Shown piece by piece: positions 59,327 to 64,000 of a stretch of DNA of 64,000 bases (position 1 is its first letter; every line of letters starts with the position of its first letter). A model generated the notes under the pieces. That model did no database searches, was not told the origin of the DNA, and saw only the letters and a program-made list of their open reading frames with translations. This stretch comes from Roseicitreum antarcticum (GTDB lineage: Bacteria; Pseudomonadota; Alphaproteobacteria; Rhodobacterales; Rhodobacteraceae): positions 2,865,501 through 2,929,500 of the forward strand of contig NZ_CP061498.1 in assembly GCF_014681765.1 (NCBI RefSeq), read 5' to 3'. Both the position numbers and the translations under genes were made by a program.

Positions 59327-60135
59327 AAACACTGATTTCAGCGATTGCAGTTTGGGGTGCCGTGGGCAGTTCGCCACTTTCGGCGGATGAAATAACGGCG
59401 GATGGGTTGACGGCCCTCGTGGCCGCACAGGTTGTGGTTTTGGGCGAGGTCCATGATAATCCGCAGCACCACGCCAACCAGGCCGCCGCCGTGGCCGCCA
59501 TCGCCCCTGCCGCTCTGGTGTTCGAGATGTTGACGCCGGAACAGGCAGCAGCGGATTATTCGGCCGTGCTGGATGATCCGCAGGCCATGGCCGAAGCGTT
59601 GGGGTGGGCTGAAAATGGCTGGCCTGATTTCGCGATGTATCACCCGATATTTGTCGCCGCGCCGCAGGCCACCCTTTATGGCGCATGGGTGCAGCGTGAC
59701 GCGGCGCGTGCGGTGTTTGAACGGCCCTTGGCGCAGGTTTTTGAGGGCGATGCCGCGCGTTTCGGCCTGAATGGTGCTTTGCCTGCTGATCAGCAGACCG
59801 CGCGTGAGGCGATGCAGATGGCCGCGCATTGCGACGCTTTGCCCGCCGAAATGTTGCCCGGCATGGTGGCGGTGCAACGGCTGCGCGATGCCGTGCTGGC
59901 GCAATCCGCCTTGCAGGCGCTGACGGATACCGGCGGACCGGTCGTGGTGATTACCGGGACAGGCCATGCACGCGATGATTGGGGCATGCCGCATCTGCTG
60001 CGCCGCGCGGCGCCCGATGTCACCGTGATCTCGGTCGGTCAGTATGAGATCACCCCACCCGAAAGCCCACCGCACGACTTCTGGGTTGTGACCGACGCGA
60101 CGGAACGCCCCGACCCCTGCGATGCGTTTCGCTGA
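59323..60135 (+). CDS. ChaN-like haem-binding/Tiki-superfamily protein
   Basis: A 270-residue protein with a signal peptide (LISAIAVWGAVGSSPLSADE). The ChaN hallmark is VVVLGEVHDNPQHHANQAA, with Glu and His of the Tiki/EreA-like fold, followed by LVFEMLTPEQ and VVITGTGHARDDWGMP. ChaN-type proteins bind haem in iron acquisition in Campylobacter; a hydrolase role is also proposed for the superfamily. No lipobox is clear. Coupled to rpoH by ATGA overlap, so likely under the same stress control. Confidence 0.85.
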   Translation: MKTLISAIAVWGAVGSSPLSADEITADGLTALVAAQVVVLGEVHDNPQHHANQAAAVAAIAPAALVFEMLTPEQAAADYSAVLDDPQAMAEALGWAENGWPDFAMYHPIFVAAPQATLYGAWVQRDAARAVFERPLAQVFEGDAARFGLNGALPADQQTAREAMQMAAHCDALPAEMLPGMVAVQRLRDAVLAQSALQALTDTGGPVVVITGTGHARDDWGMPHLLRRAAPDVTVISVGQYEITPPESPPHDFWVVTDATERPDPCDAFR

Positions 60136-60267
60136 CGCCTGATGGCCGCCCTGCACAGGGCCGACCGCGCGCACAGGCGCGCTGGTCGCGTGCCGAACCT
60201 GCCCATTCATGCAAGGCGCGCGTGCTGTGGGACGGCCACTGAACGCGGTGCATGCAGCCCGTGCCGC

Positions 60268-61647
60268 TTATTGTGTGATCTGGCCCCAGAGGTCGTATTC
60301 TCCGGCCTCATCAACGGTGACAGAGACCAGATCGCCGGCGCTCAGCCCCTCATACCCTTCGTCAATGAACAGGTTGCCGTCGATTTCGGGCGCATCCGCC
60401 ATGGTGCGGCAGGTGGCGCCATCGGCATCCACGTTGTCGACGATCACTTGCAGCGTGGAGCCGACTTTGGCTTCCAGCTTTGCCTCGGATATCGTCTGCG
60501 CCTTGGCCATGAAACGGTCCCAGCGGTCTTGCTTCACCTCATCGGCCACATGATCTGGCAGCGCGTTCGACCGCGCGCCTGCGACGTTTTCGTATTTGAA
60601 GCAACCCACCCGGTCCAGTTGCGCCTCATCCAGCCAATCCAGCAATGTCTGAAATTCGGCCTCGGTCTCGCCGGGATAGCCGACGATGAAGGTGGATCGC
60701 AGGGTGATGTCGGGGCAGATCGCACGCCAGGCCGCGATTTCGTCCAGCGTCTTCGCTGCCGCTGCGGGCCGGGCCATCCGGCGCAGCACATCGGGGTGGG
60801 CGTGCTGGAACGGGATGTCCAGATAGGGCAGCACGCCCGAATCTGCGTCGGCCATCAGGGGGATAAGGTCGCGCACATGCGGATAGGGATAGACGTAATG
60901 CAGCCGCACCCACGCCCCCAGCGCCCCCAGATCGCGCGCAAGGTCGGTGATATGCGCCCGGTGGCCGTGACTTTCTGCGTGTTTGATGTCGACGCCGTAG
61001 GCCGAGGTGTCTTGTGAAATCACCAGCAATTCGCGCACGCCCGCCGCGACCAGCTTTTCCGCCTCGCGCAAGACCGCATGGGCGGGGCGGCTGGACAGGC
61101 GGCCACGCATGTCGGGGATGATGCAGAATTTGCACTTGTGGTTGCAGCCTTCCGAAATCTTCAGATAGCTGTAGTGGCGCGGTGTCAGGCTGACGCCCGT
61201 GGCGGGCAGCAGGTCGATGAACGGGTCCGGGCTGGGCGGCACGGCGGCGTGTACTGCGTCCAGCACCTGTTCGTACTGATGCGGGCCGGTCACTGCCAGA
61301 ATGCGCGGATGATGTTCGCGGATGTAGTCAGGTTCGGCCCCCAGGCAGCCGGTGACGATGACGCGTCCGTTTTCCTGCAGCGCCTCACCGATGGCATCCA
61401 GCGATTCCGCCTTGGCGCTGTCCAGAAAGCCGCAGGTGTTCACGATCACGGCATCCGCGCCCGCGTAATCGGGGCTGATTGCATAGCCTTCGGCGCGCAG
61501 CCGGGTCAGGATGCGTTCGCTGTCCACCAACGCCTTGGGGCAGCCCAGCGACACCATGCCGATGCGGGGCTGACCGGCACGCTGGGGTTCGCTGAACCGG
61601 GCGGCAGGGGCAATATCGGGGCGCAGGCTGGGCGGGTTTTGTGACAT
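60268..61647 (-). CDS. rimO: Ribosomal protein uS12 methylthiotransferase RimO
   Basis: A 459-residue radical-SAM methylthiotransferase that adds a methylthio group to Asp88/89 of ribosomal protein S12. UPF0004 domain cysteines are C36 ([10 protein letters not shown]), C72 (NTCGF) and C101 (GCLG); the radical-SAM cysteines are C168, C172 and C175 (CNHKCKFC). [10 protein letters not shown] and the TRAM domain near the C-terminus place it with RimO rather than MiaB. ATG 61647 is preferred; the longer frame upstream overlaps the divergent gene. Confidence 0.96.
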   Translation of the reverse strand: MSQNPPSLRPDIAPAARFSEPQRAGQPRIGMVSLGCPKALVDSERILTRLRAEGYAISPDYAGADAVIVNTCGFLDSAKAESLDAIGEALQENGRVIVTGCLGAEPDYIREHHPRILAVTGPHQYEQVLDAVHAAVPPSPDPFIDLLPATGVSLTPRHYSYLKISEGCNHKCKFCIIPDMRGRLSSRPAHAVLREAEKLVAAGVRELLVISQDTSAYGVDIKHAESHGHRAHITDLARDLGALGAWVRLHYVYPYPHVRDLIPLMADADSGVLPYLDIPFQHAHPDVLRRMARPAAAAKTLDEIAAWRAICPDITLRSTFIVGYPGETEAEFQTLLDWLDEAQLDRVGCFKYENVAGARSNALPDHVADEVKQDRWDRFMAKAQTISEAKLEAKVGSTLQVIVDNVDADGATCRTMADAPEIDGNLFIDEGYEGLSAGDLVSVTVDEAGEYDLWGQITQ

Positions 61648-61777
61648 GCGGGCGCGTATACCGTGCAGGATGCTGCGGGGGAAGGGGGATTGCACGCCCG
61701 GGCCTGTCTGTGTGCTTGGCAACTGCCGCGCGCTTGCGTAGGCTGAGGGAAACGGGGACGATCTGAGGCGGACAGAC

Positions 61778-63748
61778 ATGCGGTGGATTTTTCGGCTTCT
61801 GGGCATTGTGCTGGTGCTTGTGGTGTTCGCGGTGGGGGCCTTGTTCCTGATCCCGACCGACCGGATCGCGGGCATTGCAGCGCAGCAATTCACCGCCGCC
61901 ACCGGGCGCGCGCTGTCCATCCGGGGCGGGGTCCGGCCGACGATTTACCCGACCGTTGGCGTGCGGCTGGGCGATGTGGAGCTGGCAAACATGCAAGGTA
62001 CCGATACGGGCCCGATGGTGCTGGCGGGCAGTATTGCCGTGGGCCTCGATGTGGCCGCGCTGGTCGCGGGGAACATTGTCATCCGCAACCTCGACATTAC
62101 CGATGCCCGCGTCATCCTGGAGCGCGGCATGGATGGCGTGGCAAACTGGAGCTTCGCACCGGGGGCCGAACCTGTCACCGATATCGTGACGACCGAGGGC
62201 GCGCAGGCGTCCCAAGGGTTGGTGCTGGACCGCGCACAGATCAGCAATGCCAGTCTGCGGCTGATCGACCGGCAGACCGGCACCGACCTGACGTTGGAGG
62301 GGCTGGACGCCACGCTGACCCTGCCCGCATGGCAAGGCCCCGCCAGTCTGAGTGCGTCGGCGGTGATGCGCGGCCAGCCCCTGAGCCTTGATGCCCAGAT
62401 CGACGGTTTCGGCGCGTTCGCGGATGGCCGTGTCGCGCCGGTCAGCCTGTCGGGGCAGGCGGCGGGTGCGACGTTCGCGTTTGACGGCCGGGCCGGGACC
62501 GGCACGCTGTCGGCGGATGGTCAACTCTCGCTGGACGTGCCCGACCTGGGGCCGGTGCTGGCGCTGCTGGGGCAAGCGGCCGTGGCCCCGCAGGGCGTCG
62601 CACCACTGTCGCTGGCTGGGCAAGTGACGCTGGCGCCTGCCGGGTCGTTGCACCTGCGCGACGGGCAGATCGGCGTTGCGGGCAACCGGCTGACCGGGGC
62701 GGCGGATGTAACCTTTGACGGCCAGCGCCCGATGCTTTCGGCCCAACTGGCCGCCGGGGAGCTGGACCTGACCGCGCTGACCTCTGGCGCGGGTGGTGGC
62801 GCAGGCGGCGGGGCGGCGGCTGCGGGCTGGCCCACCACGCCGATCGACGCGTCGGCGCTGGGTCTGGCTGATGCGGCGCTGGTGCTATCGGCGTCAAGTC
62901 TGCGCACCGGCGCATTCGATCTGGGTCCGTTACGGGTGGCGATGACGCTGGACCGGTCCCGCGCTGTGTTTGATTTGCGCGAGGTGCGGTTGTTCGACGG
63001 GCTGATCACCGGCGAATTCGTGATGAACAACCGTGCGGGCCTGTCGGTCGGCGGCAATCTGGCGGCGCGCGACATCGCGTTGCTGCCGTTGCTGCGCGAC
63101 ATGGCGGATTTCGACAGGTTGAACGGTACCGGCGCGGCGGAACTTCAATTCCTCGGCTCGGGCGCGTCGGTGGATGCGATCATGAAAAGCCTCTCGGGCA
63201 GCGGCAACCTGGGCTTTGACCGGGGTGAGATCATCGGGTTTGACCTGGCGGGCATGCTGCGCAACCTCGACATGTCCTATATGGGTGAGGGAAATCGCAC
63301 CATTTATCAGTCGATTACCGGCAGTTTCACCATGAATGACGGGGTCTTGCGCAATGACGATCTGTCTTTGGATGCCGATCGCGTCACGGTAACCGGCGCG
63401 GGCAGCGTGGGCTTGGGCGAACGCGTGCTGGATTACCGGCTGACGCCAGTGGCGCTGGTGGACCGTGACACCGGGCAGAGCCTGCGCGTGCCGCTTCTGG
63501 TCACTGGGCCGTGGTCAGCGCCGCGCCTCCGGCTGGATCTGGAAGGGCTGGCCGAGGAACGGCTGCGCGAAGAACGCGAGCGGCTGGAAGAACGCGCCCG
63601 CGAGGAATTGCGCACCCGGGCCGAAGCCGAGTTGCAGCGCAGCCTGCAAATCGAACGGGCCGAGGGCGAAAGCCTGGAGGACGCCGCGCGCCGCAGGCTG
63701 GAAGAAGAGGTAGGGCGCGGGCTGCAGCGTCTGCTGGGCGGGAACTGA
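61778..63748 (+). CDS. AsmA family envelope protein
   Basis: A 656-residue AsmA-domain protein. One N-terminal transmembrane helix ([20 protein letters not shown]) anchors a long beta-rich periplasmic domain. N-terminal block [27 protein letters not shown] and C-terminal block [15 protein letters not shown] to LDYRLTP are AsmA motifs. The last 65 residues form a charged helix ([20 protein letters not shown]). AsmA-like proteins are bridge-like lipid transporters between membranes in current models. Divergent from rimO. Confidence 0.9.
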   Translation: MRWIFRLLGIVLVLVVFAVGALFLIPTDRIAGIAAQQFTAATGRALSIRGGVRPTIYPTVGVRLGDVELANMQGTDTGPMVLAGSIAVGLDVAALVAGNIVIRNLDITDARVILERGMDGVANWSFAPGAEPVTDIVTTEGAQASQGLVLDRAQISNASLRLIDRQTGTDLTLEGLDATLTLPAWQGPASLSASAVMRGQPLSLDAQIDGFGAFADGRVAPVSLSGQAAGATFAFDGRAGTGTLSADGQLSLDVPDLGPVLALLGQAAVAPQGVAPLSLAGQVTLAPAGSLHLRDGQIGVAGNRLTGAADVTFDGQRPMLSAQLAAGELDLTALTSGAGGGAGGGAAAAGWPTTPIDASALGLADAALVLSASSLRTGAFDLGPLRVAMTLDRSRAVFDLREVRLFDGLITGEFVMNNRAGLSVGGNLAARDIALLPLLRDMADFDRLNGTGAAELQFLGSGASVDAIMKSLSGSGNLGFDRGEIIGFDLAGMLRNLDMSYMGEGNRTIYQSITGSFTMNDGVLRNDDLSLDADRVTVTGAGSVGLGERVLDYRLTPVALVDRDTGQSLRVPLLVTGPWSAPRLRLDLEGLAEERLREERERLEERAREELRTRAEAELQRSLQIERAEGESLEDAARRRLEEEVGRGLQRLLGGN

Positions 63749-63865
63749 ACCGGACCGGGCTGGAACGCTCCGTACGCGATCCGGTCCGGTCAGGTTGCAT
63801 TGACGCCTGAGCGCCGCGCATACGTCCCTGTTGCGGCAGGTCAATACCGCAACAGCCGACCTGCC
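63749..63865. other. AsmA-gcrA convergent spacer with three hairpin arms
   Basis: ACCGGACCGG (63749-63758) pairs with CCGGTCCGGT (63781-63790), a 10-bp stem right at the AsmA stop. Downstream, TGTTGCGG (63829-63836) pairs with CCGCAACA (63847-63854), and GGCAGGTC (63835-63842) pairs with GACCTGCC (63858-63865). The last two overlap, so they exclude each other. No gene is seen. Confidence 0.55.
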
Positions 63866-63875
63866 TTCTGAACGC

Positions 63876-64000
63876 CTACCGCCGCCGGTCGCGCCGGGTG
63901 GACATGGGCTGGAACGCGACGCCCACATGCGCCTCGCAATAAGGTTTACCCGCCTGCGTCGGCAGGCCGCAGAACCAGAAATCTGGCGTTGCGGGGTCGC
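63876..64000 (-). CDS. gcrA: C-terminal fragment of cell-cycle regulator GcrA
   Basis: A reading frame entering from the right edge gives 41 codons ending in TAG. It includes DFWFCGLPTQAGKPYCEAHV and AFQPMSTRRDRRR, the zinc-binding-type C-terminus of GcrA proteins. GcrA is an alphaproteobacterial sigma-70 cofactor working at CcrM-methylated sites in cell-cycle control. The N-terminal part is outside the window. Confidence 0.8.
   Translation of the reverse strand, partial: DPATPDFWFCGLPTQAGKPYCEAHVGVAFQPMSTRRDRRR

Noticed and set aside
63515-63928. A 137-codon frame on the minus strand overlapping the end of the AsmA gene
   Set aside because: The adjacent minus frame ending at 63876 reads as the GcrA C-terminus and better explains the edge.

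Overview
The window is a 64 kb stretch of chromosome from a GC-rich alphaproteobacterium, almost certainly a member of the Rhodobacterales (Rhodobacteraceae/Paracoccaceae). The basis is gene content and gene style: a GcrA C-terminus at the right edge, an RpoHII-type heat-shock sigma factor, a BamF/DUF3035-like C-terminus followed by an M16 peptidase pair and mutL, an alphaproteobacterial SAM-II riboswitch, dense TGA/ATG stop-start overlaps, and strong G/C at third codon positions. No rRNA, tRNA, CRISPR array, transposase, integrase or prophage gene was seen. This is core chromosome with a few accessory genes.

Layout, left to right. 1-6.4 kb: tail of a probable BamF lipoprotein, an M16 protease pair with complementary half active sites, mutL and rmuC. 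6.5-11.6 kb: dabA and dabB (energy-coupled inorganic carbon uptake) divergent from an NhaR-like LysR regulator. 11.8-15.7 kb: one 1292-residue protein of unknown function with 13 tandem charged helical repeats. 15.8-20.9 kb: thiamine pyrophosphokinase, L-serine dehydratase, a c-type cytochrome lipoprotein, rpiA and gor. 20.9-25.5 kb: hflK, hflC and an HtrA/DegP protease, then a peptidoglycan-binding lipoprotein. 25.7-31.0 kb: a [2Fe-2S] ferredoxin, a dimethylglycine dehydrogenase-like flavoprotein, a NUDIX hydrolase, panC and panB. 31.1-36.9 kb: a fused oxidoreductase/epimerase with a glycosyltransferase, an L,D-transpeptidase-like protein, a rhomboid-like protein lacking its catalytic residues, and trpS.

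37.0-46.7 kb: a 5'-nucleotidase/cyclic phosphodiesterase, NudC, a methionine block (metR divergent from metF, then metZ behind a SAM-II riboswitch with a terminator), folE2 and trkH. 46.8-53.5 kb, all on the minus strand: a Stealth-family sugar-phosphate transferase, murJ, glnD and an LppC/LpoA-like lipoprotein. 53.5-56.8 kb: rsmI, yraN, gshB and an HSL-type hydrolase. 56.7-60.1 kb: comM, rpoH (RpoHII) and a ChaN-like protein. 60.3-64 kb: rimO, an AsmA-family protein and the C-terminal end of gcrA.

Themes: envelope quality control and cell-wall building (BamF, M16 pair, HflKC, DegP, MurJ, LpoA-like, YkuD, AsmA); redox and stress defence (gor, gshB, rpoHII with a possible sigma-E promoter, degP); and one-carbon/methionine metabolism (metR, metF, metZ, DMGDH-like, folE2, panB). 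The most informative non-coding element is the metZ leader, where a SAM-II pseudoknot, an antiterminator and an intrinsic terminator can all be traced base by base. The most unusual protein is the 1292-residue repeat protein.
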